From: Prostheceraeus crozeri
Lineage: Eukaryota; Platyhelminthes; Polycladida; Euryleptidae
Reading direction: 5' to 3'
Length of the DNA: 64,000 nt
Assembly (NCBI GenBank): GCA_907163375.1
Contig: CAJQUW010007252.1
Location: forward strand, 124,001 to 188,000
Below, piece by piece: positions 30,654 through 42,260 of the stretch; within the stretch, counting starts at the first letter, position 1; the number at the start of each line of letters is the position of its first letter. The notes under the pieces were generated by a model, which worked only from the letters and a program-made list of their open reading frames with translations, did no database searches and had not been told where the DNA came from. The translations under genes were made by a program, and so were the position numbers.

Positions 30654-32744
30654 TGGAAACTCGGCTTGTGGAAATCAGTTCTCCTCCCGACTGGGTTGGG
30701 GTAGGTGAACTCTGGAGCTCCGATGATAGCATTGGAAATCTGAAAAGCCGGGTTTCTGTAAGAAACCGACTTAAAATTTCATTGCTGAAGTCAGCTAAGG
30801 CGTCAGACTTAGAGGTTCGCCAGGAGATGGCCTTCGTCTCCAGGCCATAAAAGACTCCAAAACTTTAAAGGCTTGTAACTTTGCTTCTACAAGTCCGTTT
30901 GACTTGATTCAAAAAAGGTTCGGTCGCTATTGACCTGCCCTAAGTGATTTCATAAGTAGTACTAAAAAGTTGAAAAATTTAAATTCACTAGTTTTGGAGG
31001 TTTTCTGGGGTTTTCGACCCTACTGAAGTCAACTAGAGGATTTTTAATGATGTCTGAGCCAGTCTTTTCATGTTACAAGCAGCTTTTCACTGAAAGCGAG
31101 CAAGACACGGAGAGTTTTGCTGTAATATTCCACTGACAGGGTGTTCCTTCGGGACGGCGGACGATGCCGTAGTGATAAGTGTGGCAAGGGAGTGTGTCAT
31201 AGTTTAGACCGAAACCGCTGGGGCAACTCATGTCTCATGTTGGGCATTTGACACAGTTCTCAACGTAGCACTTTGAACGCCAATCGGTTGAGTCTTAGCT
31301 ATCTTGTCATGGGTGGCCTCTAAACATCTCCATTGCAAAACGCTGGTGAATCAAGCTCTCTACGGCTTGCTATCAAGCTGATCAAAGTCTGTCAACCTCA
31401 TACCAACTCCACCGGTTTTCATGTCTGGCGATCAAGTCATGGACGGTGCAAGTCACGGAGATTTTCGGTCTGATACTTCCTGTGTGTGAGCGTTCTTTCG
31501 AGACAGCGGTGAAGTCCGTAGCGATGAGTACTGCACGGGACGTGGGCAATGGTAATCCTTGTGAAACCTCTCTGCGTCATGTTTGCAAGTGGTTGCCTTT
31601 CGTCTCAACGTTGTACTCTGACCGCCAGGGCGACATTTATCTATCTGCCACAGGTTGCCTCATAAAATCTCCATTGCACTTGTCTCCCGACAGTTGGCCA
31701 ACCATGGGAGAATGAACCATCAGTTCTTTTTGTCTCTATCACGGAGACGAAATGATGAAGGGATGAAACGGGAGGACATTCATGCGCCACACGCAACACA
31801 TCACAGACTTCTCTCTTCGCTAGTGAACAAGCTCTTGTCAGTGTCGTCAGAAACTTCATCATGTTGTACAAAAGTTTTCTTGCAACACAGGTTGATGTAT
31901 AGTTAGAAAGTTTGATCATCAACGTTTTATTCGTAAGTCTAGTCAGAAACTCTATCATGGTTTGTAAAAGCAAAGTTAGTGTAGTCAAATAATATTACCG
32001 CGACACCCGTTGAGAAAATAAAGTTTGATCATGACGTTTATTCGTGATTGTCGTCAGAAAGTGTATCATGTTTGTAAAAATTTTACTGCTACACAGGATG
32101 ATGTATAGTTAGAAAGTTTGATCATGACGTTTATTCGTTAGTGTCGTCAGAAACTTTATCATGTTGTACAAAGGTTTTACTGCAGCACAGGTTGATGTAT
32201 GGTTAGAAAAGTTTGATCATGACGTTTTATGAAGCACAAATGTCATAAAATGTAAGCGCTAGTGTAGTCAAATAATTTTACTACGACACACGTTTGTAAA
32301 AGTAAAGTTTGATCATCGACGTTTACGAAACACAAGTGTCATGAAATGCAAGCGTTAGTGTAGTCCAGTAATTTTACTACGACGCACGTTTGTGAAAGTA
32401 AAGTTTGATCACTGAAGTTGTATTCGTAAGTCTAGTCAGAAACTTTATCATGTTGTACAAAGGTTTTACTGCAACACAGGTTGATGTATAGTTAGAAAAG
32501 TCTGATCATTGAAGTTGTATTCGTAAGTCTAGTCAGAAAGTGTATCATGGTTTGCAAAGTTAGTGTAGTCAACTAGTTCTTTACCGCGACGCATTGTTTG
32601 TGAAAGTAAAGTTTGATCATTGACGTTGTATGACTGACCGAACTCATCACATCATTAGAAAGTTTTATCGAAAAGGTTTTACTGCACAGTGTAGATTGTC
32701 TTGTAACTTACTTTCACGGTGGTAGAAAGTTTTATTGGAGACAG

Positions 32745-32942
32745 TTGCCAAATGTTTCCTTATTAGAGAATTCAAACTTCATGACTGTTAGATTAGCTTC
32801 ATCAGGTTTACTAAAAGCAGTTTTCTACTGCAGTGAGACTGAGAGTTTGGAATGTTATATGAAAACAGTGTTCACCACAGCGCTAGAAAGTTTTACTGCG
32901 CTGTGTAGATTGTTTCACACAAGGTCTTATAGTCAGCGTTGA
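32745..32942 (+). CDS. small frame in left arm, duplicated at 42063-42260
   Basis: 65 codons, identical in translation to the inverted-arm copy. No domain recognised. Identity of the arms alone could explain its conservation, so coding status is unproven. Confidence 0.2.
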   Translation: MPNVSLLENSNFMTVRLASSGLLKAVFYCSETESLECYMKTVFTTALESFTALCRLFHTRSYSQR

Positions 32943-33084
32943 ATGTTTTGTAAAACCAGATGTTGTCACAAACATTGAGTGTGTGAGAGCTAGTTCCATG
33001 ACATTAAATCGCGTGGGTCGTAAAAGTCCATGATCCAAGGCTAGGCTCCTCTACGGTTGGATTTAGGGTTTTATATCACATGCG

Positions 33085-33351
33085 TTAACTGTTTGTGTAG
33101 AATACGTGAAGCACATGTTCGCTTAAATGCAAATGTTGAAATAAGTTTTGTAAGAAGTCTTTGACAGGTTGTTGTGAAACGTAGCGAACGTTGAAAAAAG
33201 TTTTATAAAATGTTTCTACAGTCGCACTCGTTAGCGTGCCAGCTTTACTAAATGTGTTGTTTGCCTTTATCAAATTGAATGCGTGTGTTTTGTAAATAAA
33301 GACAGCGTGTTTGCACTCTGCATCGACAGCATACAAGTATACACATAACAA
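33085..33351 (-). CDS. 88-codon frame in left arm
   Basis: Starts MLCVYLYAVDAECKHAVFIY and contains two Phe/His-rich stretches. The inverted-arm copy (41654-41920) differs by only two residues near VKDFLQ/VKEFLR. Read outward on the left arm. No known domain; could be a real small gene of the element or chance. Confidence 0.25.
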   Translation of the reverse strand: MLCVYLYAVDAECKHAVFIYKTHAFNLIKANNTFSKAGTLTSATVETFYKTFFNVRYVSQQPVKDFLQNLFQHLHLSEHVLHVFYTNS

Positions 33352-34464
33352 CCTGTAACGTTGTTAGTCGAATGCATATGAGATAGGAAACACTCAAAGC
33401 ATGTGTGAGATAAAAATCAACCTGCTAGATGAAGTGAAACACAAAAGTGTCACAACTAGTTTACGGGAAATAAAAGAGAACTGTGACAACGTTTACACCC
33501 ATCATAGACAGATGAACATATAGTCTAACTTTCTGACATTCAAATGAAAGTCGTAAACATGAACTGTGGTGTAAGAAACTTTATGACAACAACTTTATGT
33601 TGGTAAAACTTTCATAGATTGCAGGCGTGTTAAAGCTGATATAAAGACCTGTAGAAACGCATAAGGCTTAGTTCAACGACTCGACCCTTGAACTCACACA
33701 ATGAATACGTCTGTGTAGAAAACTCATCAGTAGGAAACAGCAAAGCATGTCATTGAATGATCAAGTCTGTGGAATTATTTCATGAGTATGAAACAGCGAA
33801 CATTAGGACTGACCATGAGCAAGAAAGGTTAGAATCAAAGTTTTCTTTTCATGTACATGACAAATGAAACCGTGTCTCATTTCTAAACGAAACGTGCATT
33901 GATCATAGAATCATCATTGAAACGTGATTTTCTGTGTGAATGCAGACGATGTAAACATGACATTTAACATGTCTTGCAATAGTCAACACGCTGCCATTCA
34001 AAATGTTTATCATAAAACCTATCAGTGAAAAAACCCCTCCTGTGCCCACAAAGAATCATAAGTGCACTCTGACGCCTGTTTGTCTCGCTAGCCCCTCAGC
34101 AGATAGAGTAGAACACAAAGATGAATGACAGCGCAGCCGGTGGGCAATCGTCTGTCGCGCTAGCCCCTCAGCAGATAGAGTAGAACACAAAGATGTACGC
34201 GCTCTCTCTGGCGCCCGTCTGTCACATGAAACAGAGATCTATCGCATCTGTCCCACGAGCAAGGATGCAGGACCGTATCGCCATCTGCGACCTCCCACCT
34301 AGCTGATTCCCACACAGCTCATTGCTATCGCACCGGAAGGGAGATTCACGCGATAAATGCATCTAAGTTTGTTGAGTGGTTGAGGATGGCAGTCAATGAA
34401 AATATGACTTCCCTTTTCGTCCACCAACTATAAGCTTAGAGCGATTTGATTGCGCGAACCAGAC

Positions 34465-34474
34465 ATTTAAAAGG
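34465..34474 (+). promoter_or_regulatory. TATA-like box upstream of the acidic ORF
   Basis: ATTTAAAAGG lies 52 bases before the ATG at 34526, with a TCATTCTCAG-type initiator about 20-30 bases downstream. Confidence 0.5.
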
Positions 34475-34525
34475 CTGTATCATTCTCAGATAAAGCAGAG
34501 TGTCTTACAGTTTACTATCATAATC

Positions 34526-35014
34526 ATGTCCGAGAAGCCGACTGCTCAAGTTACCCCATATAGGATTACTTACATGGGCGAAACTTTTCTCTCCGATGAG
34601 AGTGAGGATATAGTATTTCAGTTTATGAAATACTATTCCTTGTTCGATGAATCGAACGTCATACCTCCACCCGAATCCCCGATGATGGATCTGCAGGAAT
34701 CTCCGAGTGAGAGCGAGACGGTGGGGAGTGAGGCCGAGGCGGTCACGAGCGAGGCCGAGACGGTGGAAAGAGAGGAGATGATGTGGAGTGAGGACTCGGA
34801 AAGTGATAACATAGAAAGTGAGGAAGTGGAAGCGAGTGAAGATGTCATTGTGATATCGGATGATGAAGTAAGAGTTTTACACATGCATACGAATGACTAT
34901 CATCTCAACTCATTCATGTTTTCTTTCAATGATGGAGTGAGTGATGGGCGTTCTTTAGTTCATAAAATCATCATGCGCACATACAGCACACTGTTTCACC
35001 ACATTTCCTCGTGA
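34526..35014 (+). CDS. acidic protein with a SUMO-interaction-like motif
   Basis: 162 codons starting just inside the left arm. Residues ~45-115 are strongly acidic with Glu/Ser repeats (SETVGSEAEAV-like). At ~110-118 it reads EDVIVISDDE, a textbook hydrophobic-core-plus-acid SUMO-interacting motif. The N-terminus (ITYMGETFLSDESEDIVFQF) and C-terminus (MRTYSTLFHHISS) are less acidic. No enzymatic domain is visible. Together with the coiled-coil ORF it is the coding capacity of the central region, and may act in host-nucleus interaction or regulation. This is inference from composition only. Confidence 0.6.
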   Translation: MSEKPTAQVTPYRITYMGETFLSDESEDIVFQFMKYYSLFDESNVIPPPESPMMDLQESPSESETVGSEAEAVTSEAETVEREEMMWSEDSESDNIESEEVEASEDVIVISDDEVRVLHMHTNDYHLNSFMFSFNDGVSDGRSLVHKIIMRTYSTLFHHISS

Positions 35015-35282
35015 ATGCATCATGAGTTCTTATAAGAACTTCCTTCTAATGCAGCTAAAGCGGTCCCAAGCCCGCCACATATCTTCGGATATGGAATGCA
35101 GAGGGGAAGGATATATGATGAATGGAATGAAATGGGAGGACACTCTTGCACCACATGCAGCCACAAACACATTTCTATCTTCATTAAGATGACATTCAAT
35201 CACTTGAATTCTAATGTGACCTAATCCTTAGATCTCAGTACAGTCAACTCTAACGTGCTTGTTAAACCTAGTATCTCTAGCT

Positions 35283-35945
35283 TTACAAACACTGAAAGGA
35301 TTCTAACATGATTTCAAACTTTACAAACATCAACTTTATTTCTAACGTTACAAACAGTGAAATGCTTGTGACACTATTTTATACTTTACCTATCTTGCAA
35401 ACACTGAAATGATTCTGATATTATTCCTAACTTTACAAACAGTGACATGGTCTTGACTTTATTTTATATTTCGCCTATCTTACAAACATTGAAAGGATTC
35501 TAACATGATTTCAAACTTTACAAACATTAACTTTATTTGTAACTTTGCAAACAGTGAAGTGGATCTGACTTCATTTATATTTCACCTATCTTACAAACAG
35601 CGACATGGTTCTAACTTTATTCCTAACTTTACAAACGTCAACTATATTTCTAGCTTTACAAACAGTGAAGTGAATATGACTTCATTTATATTTCACCTAT
35701 CTTACAAGCAGCGACATGGTGATAACTTTATTTCTAACTTTACAAACAGTGAAGTGAATCTGACTTCATTTATATTTCACCTAACCTACAAACAGCAACA
35801 TGGTGATAACTTTATTTCTAACTTTACAATCATCAACTTTATTTCTAACTTTACAAGCAGTAAAATGGTTGTAACTTTATTACTAAGTCAATCCACTCTA
35901 TTGAAACGACAAGAAAACGACACAGTATGTACATGACATGTTATT
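35283..35945 (+). repeat. central tandem/direct repeat field, copy 1
   Basis: Degenerate units of AACTTTACAAACAGTGAA and TTTATATTTCACCTATCTTA alternate every ~85-110 bp. Part stays open as a 143-codon repeat frame (35505-35936) with TSFIFHLSYKQRHG recurring. The field ends with CGACACAGTATGTACATGA, as does copy 2. Confidence 0.7.
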
Positions 35946-37242
35946 GAAACCCACACAGCTTTTTTGTTTTATATCCTACCAACTCATTTCATGTGTTCTA
36001 TCCTATACACTCAAAACCTGCAACGACATTCTATTACACCTGAAATCTATTGACATGTGATACATTACATTAAATCTTCGATATCAAATACTATCATGAA
36101 ACAACTAGCAGTACCTGACTCTAAACATGCACTGATTCCCACATTTATGACATTAGTAATTTTTCTATCATGTGTGACTACATGCTCATCAATATGAAAG
36201 GCTTGCAGTGACTTAACTGTTAATGTGTCATGTCAAGCTTTTGGAAATAACTTTTTATGTACAGTTGACATACAATCAATTTCAACGGATGCTCCAGTCA
36301 TAGCATGTTCGCACTCATGGTGTCATGCTGCATCAACAAGTTGCTTCTATCTAACTTTTCAATAAATAAACCAAACGCCCTGATGCTATATGATTATGTC
36401 TCGATATGCTATTGTTGTTTCTTTTAACTATGTCACTGATTCAAACAGTTAATTACATTACCTATTCATTAAACTTTGCAATCTCAATCTTTGCTTTCAT
36501 CGAATATGAACCTCTAATTTACATACAATAACTATGATATGTGTTCTATCTTATACAATCAACCAGTAGAGACATTCATTCTGTTGCATCCATGAACATG
36601 ATGTGATAAAATTCACATCATCTCAAGACCCTTTAACAGCGCTTGTCTCCAAACATATGCTGAATCCCATACAGCTTGTTTGTTACACTACCAATTCATT
36701 TCAATGTCAGCTAATCTTGTATCACTCATTTCATGTAACACAACTTTTCACTTTAATTATTCCCAGAATGTTACTGCAGTGGTCTCAACGCAATCCCTAT
36801 CATGTATTCTAACACTCTAATCACTGTGCAATGACTGTTGTGAATTGTATCGCATTCATGTACATGACCCAGGCTTGTAAATTCCTGTTACTCAGGTGTG
36901 AGAAGGTTATGAGAACCTAAGATGCTTCAGCGGTTCATTTCAATTTACACGAGTAACATTTGATGCTTTCATGTCTAGTAACATGCATGAGTTACTTCAT
37001 CACTCTAGTTTAATGGAGACTTTGATTATTCATTCTTAGCTCGCTGAAGATGAGTGTTTTAAAATCATCACACCGTGAAGAGAGATTGCAAACTAATGAA
37101 GATAGAAATTTGATATCTGTATACGTTTGGCGTGTGAGTGGCCATCCTTTCATCCCTTTCATCAATTTTCAACCCATCCTCTGAGTTCAACGGGCTTGGA
37201 ACCGTCAGAAAGTGAAAACACTTTCTGGCCTCATGGGTAGCC

Positions 37243-38463
37243 TCATAAAGGCTGTTTGGGACATTCACTAGCCTCATGAAGGCTGTTTGTGGCGTTCTCC
37301 GACTCCTCTCTACTTTTGCTCGGAGATCTCTGTAAGAAAGAAAAAATGGTGTTAGAGTTGATTGAGAGGCAATGACGTTCGAGTAACTTACTAGGAATTT
37401 TCCTCTTCACTTTTCTCACTGAAAAATCACACAGTCGACCGTCTACCTCCATACTGATATGAATGCAGGTAACCCCACCTCCCTCGTAGCACTCCTGCGT
37501 GGTGTTTAAATCATCTGTAACAGTAGGCACGTCACATACTTGGTTTCTGTAGATTGGCAGGTGTACCTCTACGTGTCTTCTCTTCATTTCCTTGTTGATG
37601 TCTTCAGCCTGACTAAGTCTCCTCTTCAGCTCATGATTTTCTTCTCTCATCCCTTGACAGTTCCTCTCTATCACACCAAGTCTGGTAACCTCCTGCCTCT
37701 GATGATTCAACTCGGATACTACCTCCTCATAAGCCATCTGCTTCTTCCATTCCCGCCTCTCTTTCATTAATGTTTCCTCTCTCTTCTGCAGCTGTAATAC
37801 TGCCTCCTGTAAGACTTTCACCGTTCCCACTTTAATTTCTAGTTTGGCTATGTCCTGCACCATCTCTTTATTTTGTCTATTCACGGCCTCATAGCGATCT
37901 TTGAGCAGCATGTAATGGGCTTGCTGTGATGTGTTCGCCTTCAACTCATCTCTATCTAGAGCTCTTGTTTGTTCGCGTATACCACCTTTCTTTGGCGTAG
38001 AAGTGTTAAGTGGCTCCTCTACATGTTCAGATGCGCGCTCAGATACATGTTCAGATTCCTGTTTACCACTCATGAAAACAGCTCTCACCTCCTGTACTTC
38101 CCCTTCCTCCTCACTTCTGCTTGTATCGCTGAGGTAATGATCGCTCCCATCATCATCCAAGTCGACAATGTGTCTTACAGCCGCCCTCTCCTCCTGCCTT
38201 CGTCTATACAAGTCATCAAACCACTTTTTGAAGTGGCAGTTAGAAATAGACGCACTAGGACACTGGTCATGTCTTTTCCTAAATTCAACAAAGTCAGAGT
38301 CTGCTTCCACAGCATGATGAACACAGGTCTTTATTTCAAAGACCTTCTTATGCTCCCCAATGTGTTCCACCTGTCTCCAGTGCTTTTTGTATTCGGTCCC
38401 TCTGTATACTTTATTGCATGAACATCTTGTGACGCTGTAGCGTGAAGACTTTGATAAAACCAT
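37243..38463 (-). CDS. Cys/His-motif and coiled-coil protein of the 16.2-kb element
   Basis: Up to 406 codons from ATG 38463. An acceptor-like TTTTATCTTGCAG sits 8 bases before the ATG, suggesting a 5' UTR intron. The N-terminus has RCSCNKVYRGTEYKKHWRQV then EH (Cys-X-Cys...His-X5-His), a possible zinc-binding knuckle, followed by more Cys/His (CVHHA, RHDQCP, NCHFKKWF). Residues ~95-115 are acidic; ~190-310 form a long coiled coil. Near 37390 a GTAAGT donor and near 37330 a TTTTTTCTTTCTTACAG acceptor define a likely 63-bp intron; splicing would end the protein at ISEQK. No known family; a DNA-binding dimeric protein is one possibility. Confidence 0.6.
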   Translation of the reverse strand: MVLSKSSRYSVTRCSCNKVYRGTEYKKHWRQVEHIGEHKKVFEIKTCVHHAVEADSDFVEFRKRHDQCPSASISNCHFKKWFDDLYRRRQEERAAVRHIVDLDDDGSDHYLSDTSRSEEEGEVQEVRAVFMSGKQESEHVSERASEHVEEPLNTSTPKKGGIREQTRALDRDELKANTSQQAHYMLLKDRYEAVNRQNKEMVQDIAKLEIKVGTVKVLQEAVLQLQKREETLMKERREWKKQMAYEEVVSELNHQRQEVTRLGVIERNCQGMREENHELKRRLSQAEDINKEMKRRHVEVHLPIYRNQVCDVPTVTDDLNTTQECYEGGGVTCIHISMEVDGRLCDFSVRKVKRKIPSKLLERHCLSINSNTIFSFLQRSPSKSREESENATNSLHEASECPKQPL

Positions 38464-39339
38464 GTTGAAACTGCAAGATAAAAGTTAGTTATTTACTACA
38501 GTTCTCACAAGAAAGCACTGTTTATCAGAAACATGTTTGTAATAAATGGCATAGGACAGACAATGATGACCCTAACCTTAAGACCCTAGTGTTAGAAAGT
38601 GTATCAGTGATGCCTGTAAGATCTGACTTTAAATCTCTAACTTAGAACGTTTGGTAGCAAACGTCAGACGACTCACCGTTGAAAGGGGGAAACAGGAGTG
38701 ACATTGGGTAGGGAGAAGCGCCTTACATACTTCTCTCTCACAAAGACAGAATATACCAATGTCCAAATTTGGTCATGGCTCTTTCAAACAATTTCATCTC
38801 GCCATATTTGGAATCTCAGCCGCTGATTTTCCTGACTGACGCAGGGAGTCAAGATTGCCATAAATGGACATTCTCGCTTCGTTGTGACGGAAGGGGAATG
38901 AAGCTCGGCTCACGCTTTGTGACAGCGATCTCTTTATCCTGAGTGGCAAGTTTGTATGACCCTCAAGTGAACTGAATGTATACGAAGATGAAAAGATTGA
39001 ATAGTTCCTAGCGTGTGATAAAATACATGGAATGACCAACGTACAGATGCTCACAATGATACTTAGGGGCTTCACACCATTTGAATGTTTTCTTATATCA
39101 TGCTCACTTTCGAAAAGGCTTGATTCAATGGTTCATTTGAAGGATGCTTGTAAAGTTCAATACTGCATTCCCATGACATTTCAATTTTATGTGTTTATAC
39201 AAGTGTATAAGCTTTCACTGGACTCGCATCGTCTTATAAAGTGTTCGTTTACCAGCGCATGAAGTTATATCTCTCAATGACGTTGATTTCAATCTCTCTC
39301 ACACCACACATTGTCACTTTAACCATGACTGGAATACAG
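38464..39339. other. central spacer upstream of the coiled-coil gene
   Basis: Contains its likely minus-strand promoter/5' UTR, but I see no clear TATA box. The short frames at 38794-39262 have no motif. Confidence 0.4.
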
Positions 39340-39870
39340 TCTCACACATGAACTTTATTTCTAACGTTACAAATGCTGAAAGGATTCTAACATTATTTTA
39401 TATGTCCCCTATCTTACAAATATTGAAAGGATTCTAGCATGATTTCAAACTTTACAAACATCAACTTCATTTCTAACGTTACAAACAGTGAAATGCTTGT
39501 GACACTATTTTATACTTTACCTATCTTACTAACACTGAAATGATTCTGACAAAATTCCTAACTTACAAACAGTGACATGTCCACGACTTTATTTTATGTT
39601 TCGCCTATCTTGCAAACACTGAAAGGATTCTGATATTATTCCTAGCGTTACAAACAGTAAAATGGTTGTAACTTTATTACTAAGTCAATCCACTCTTTTT
39701 GAAGCCCAACTTTATGTGAAAAGAAAACGACACAGTATGTACATGATATGTTATTGAAACCGACACAGCTTTTTGTTGCACTAACAATTCAGTTCAATGT
39801 GAGCTAGTCTTGTATCACTCATTTTATGCGACATAACTTTTCACTTTACTTATTCCTGCAATGTTACTAC
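39340..39870 (+). repeat. central direct repeat field, copy 2
   Basis: Same orientation as copy 1: the run from AAAGGATTCTAGCATGATTT through AACAGTGAAATGCTTGTGAC corresponds to 35292-35370, and the CGACACAGTATGTACATGA end is repeated. It also matches 36650-36790 (CAGCTTGTTTGTTACACTA region). The two fields flank the coiled-coil gene. Confidence 0.7.
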
Positions 39871-40668
39871 TATGTGTTCTAAACTTTATGAGTTCGCTTT
39901 CACTTCTATCTCACACTTTCTTCATCATCTAACCAAGTGAATGACATTGATGATACATTATCTGACTATACGCATTGAGTCACATTCTACACCAACAGAT
40001 ATTACTAACATCGATCATATAAAACGCCAAGTCTTGTCATAGGCTTGACTATGCTATGGTCTTAGTGATTTATCTATGTAACTTACACTTTTAAAACGCT
40101 AAATCCTTAAATCTCAACACAGGGACACCTATCCTATGGGTTTAGGAGTTTTGCTGTATAATTTAGTAAACTTATGTCTCACTCAGCATACGACTTTTAA
40201 AATACAACACTGACTGATGAATGATGTTCATATACTCCTAGCTTGCATAACAAGAAACTTTCCTGCGTTGACTATTATATATTTTCCTCATCAACTCTTT
40301 ACACACTTATGATTCCAATCACTAAGTTACATACAACGCTTCTATTGATCATGCATCAATCACCTTTCAGCTGACCACATCAAATGTAAAGTGTATAACA
40401 AATATCCACAGCGGAGCTCAAGGGTTCGGCTCATGTCAAAGAAAGCGATATCGAACGACATTGCTTCAAACGACTTGTATTTGATGAATGAGTGTGAACG
40501 TCTCCCTTATATTTCTCACACATTTTTGTAACTGGCTAGCAAGACATTGCAGAATTGAAGAAATCGGCAGTGTCCATGCTTTAACAGCAAATGGTGACGC
40601 GTGCGCGCGGAGTGTACAGTAACGAATTGTCAACGTGAGAATCCTTTCAGTCGCCCACGATAATCTCT
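39871..40668. other. central spacer before the right arm
   Basis: AT-rich with no recognisable ORF. It ends with a GC-rich stretch near 40600-40680 at the arm boundary. Confidence 0.5.
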
Positions 40669-41653
40669 CCGGCGCGATAGCAATGAGCTGTGTGGGAATC
40701 AGCTAGGTGGGAGGTCGCAGATGGCGATACGGTCCTGCATCCTTGCTCGTGGGACAGATGCGATAGATCTCTGTTTCATGTGACAGACGGGCGCCAGAGA
40801 GAGCGCGTACATCTTTGTGTTCTACTCTATCTGCTGAGGGGCTAGCGCGACAGACGATTGCCCACCGGCTGCGCTGTCATTCATCTTTGTGTTCTACTCT
40901 ATCTGCTGAGGGGCTAGCGAGACAAACAGGCGTCAGAGTGCACTTATGATTCTTTGTGGGCACAGGAGGGGTTTTTTCACTGATAGGTTTTATGATAAAC
41001 ATTTTGAATGGCAGCGTGTTGACTATTGCAAGCCATGTTAAATGTCATGTTTACATCGTCTGCATTCACACAGAAAATCACGTTTCAATGATGATTCTAT
41101 GATCAATGCACGTTTCGTTTAGAAATGAGACACGGTTTCATTTGTCATGTACATGAAAAGAAAACTTTGATTCTAACCTTTCTTGCTCATGGTCAGTCCT
41201 AATGTTCGCTGTTTCATACTCATGAAATAATTCCACAGACTTGATCATTCAATGACATGCTTTGCTGTTTCCTACTGATGAGTTTTCTACACAGACGTAT
41301 TCATTGTGTGAGTTCAAGGGTCGAGTCGTTGAACTAAGCCTTATGCGTTTCTACAGGTCTTTATATCAGCTTTAACACGCCTGCAATCTATGAAAGTTTT
41401 ACCAACATAAAGTTGTTGTCATAAAGTTTCTTACACCACAGTTCATGTTTACGACTTTCATTTGAATGTCAGAAAGTTAGACTATATGTTCATCTGTCTA
41501 TGATAAGTGTAAACGTTGTCACAGTTCTCTTTTATTTCCCGTAAACTAGTTGTGACACTTTTGTGTTTCACTTCATCTAGCAGGTTGATTTTTATCTCGC
41601 ACATGCTTTGAGTGTTTCCTATCTCATATGCATTCGACTAACAACGTTACAGG

Positions 41654-41920
41654 TTGTTATGTGTATACTTGTATGCTGTCGATGCAGAGTGCAAACACGC
41701 TGTCTTTATTTACAAAACACACGCATTCAATTTGATAAAGGCAAACAACACATTTAGTAAAGCTGGCACGCTAACGAGTGCGACTGTAGAAACATTTTAT
41801 AAAACTTTTTTCAACGTTCGCTACGTTTCACAACAACCTGTCAAAGAATTCTTACGAAACTTATTTCAACATTTGCATTTAAGCGAACATGTGCTTCACG
41901 TATTCTACACGAACAGTTAA
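41654..41920 (+). CDS. 88-codon frame in right arm, copy of 33085-33351
   Basis: Same frame as in the left arm with two substitutions. Read outward. Function unknown. Confidence 0.25.
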   Translation: MLCVYLYAVDAECKHAVFIYKTHAFNLIKANNTFSKAGTLTSATVETFYKTFFNVRYVSQQPVKEFLRNLFQHLHLSEHVLHVFYTNS

Positions 41921-42062
41921 CGCATGTGATATAAAACCCTAAATCCAACCGTAGAGGAGCCTAGCCTTGGATCATGGACTTTTACGACCCACGCGATTTA
42001 ATGTCATGGAACTAGCTCTCACACACTCAATGTTTGTGACAACATCTGGTTTTATAAAACAT

Positions 42063-42260
42063 TCAACGCTGACTATAAGACCTTGTGTGAAACAATCTAC
42101 ACAGCGCAGTAAAACTTTCTAGCGCTGTGGTGAACACTGTTTTCATATAACATTCCAAACTCTCAGTCTCACTGCAGTAGAAAACTGCTTTTAGTAAACC
42201 TGATGAAGCTAATCTAACAGTCATGAAGTTTGAATTCTCTAATAAGGAAACATTTGGCAA
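42063..42260 (-). CDS. small frame in right arm, copy of 32745-32942
   Basis: Same 65-residue translation as the left-arm copy. Coding status unproven. Confidence 0.2.
   Translation of the reverse strand: MPNVSLLENSNFMTVRLASSGLLKAVFYCSETESLECYMKTVFTTALESFTALCRLFHTRSYSQR

Larger units (their letters stand above)
29575..34336 (+). repeat. left terminal inverted arm
   Basis: Inverted copy of 40669-45774. In order from the outside: two to three ~310-320-bp tandem units (29600-30170); a segment with a TATA box (30646-30653); two diverged copies of a ~320-bp segment (31080-31380 and 31440-31720); a field of short tandem units built on GTTTGATCAT...TTTATCATG (31850-32640); two small frames (32745-32942 plus, 33085-33351 minus) preserved identically or nearly so in the other arm; and a 60-bp duplicated motif near 34085-34200. 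Confidence 0.85.

Noticed and set aside
31850..32640. CRISPR-like appearance of short repeats
   Set aside because: Units are degenerate, of uneven length, without constant spacers, inside a eukaryotic transposon arm.
35505..35936. 143-codon repetitive ORF as a real gene
   Set aside because: It follows from tandem units of coding-compatible length; start context and composition (Asn/Phe/Ser from AT-rich repeats) do not support a protein.
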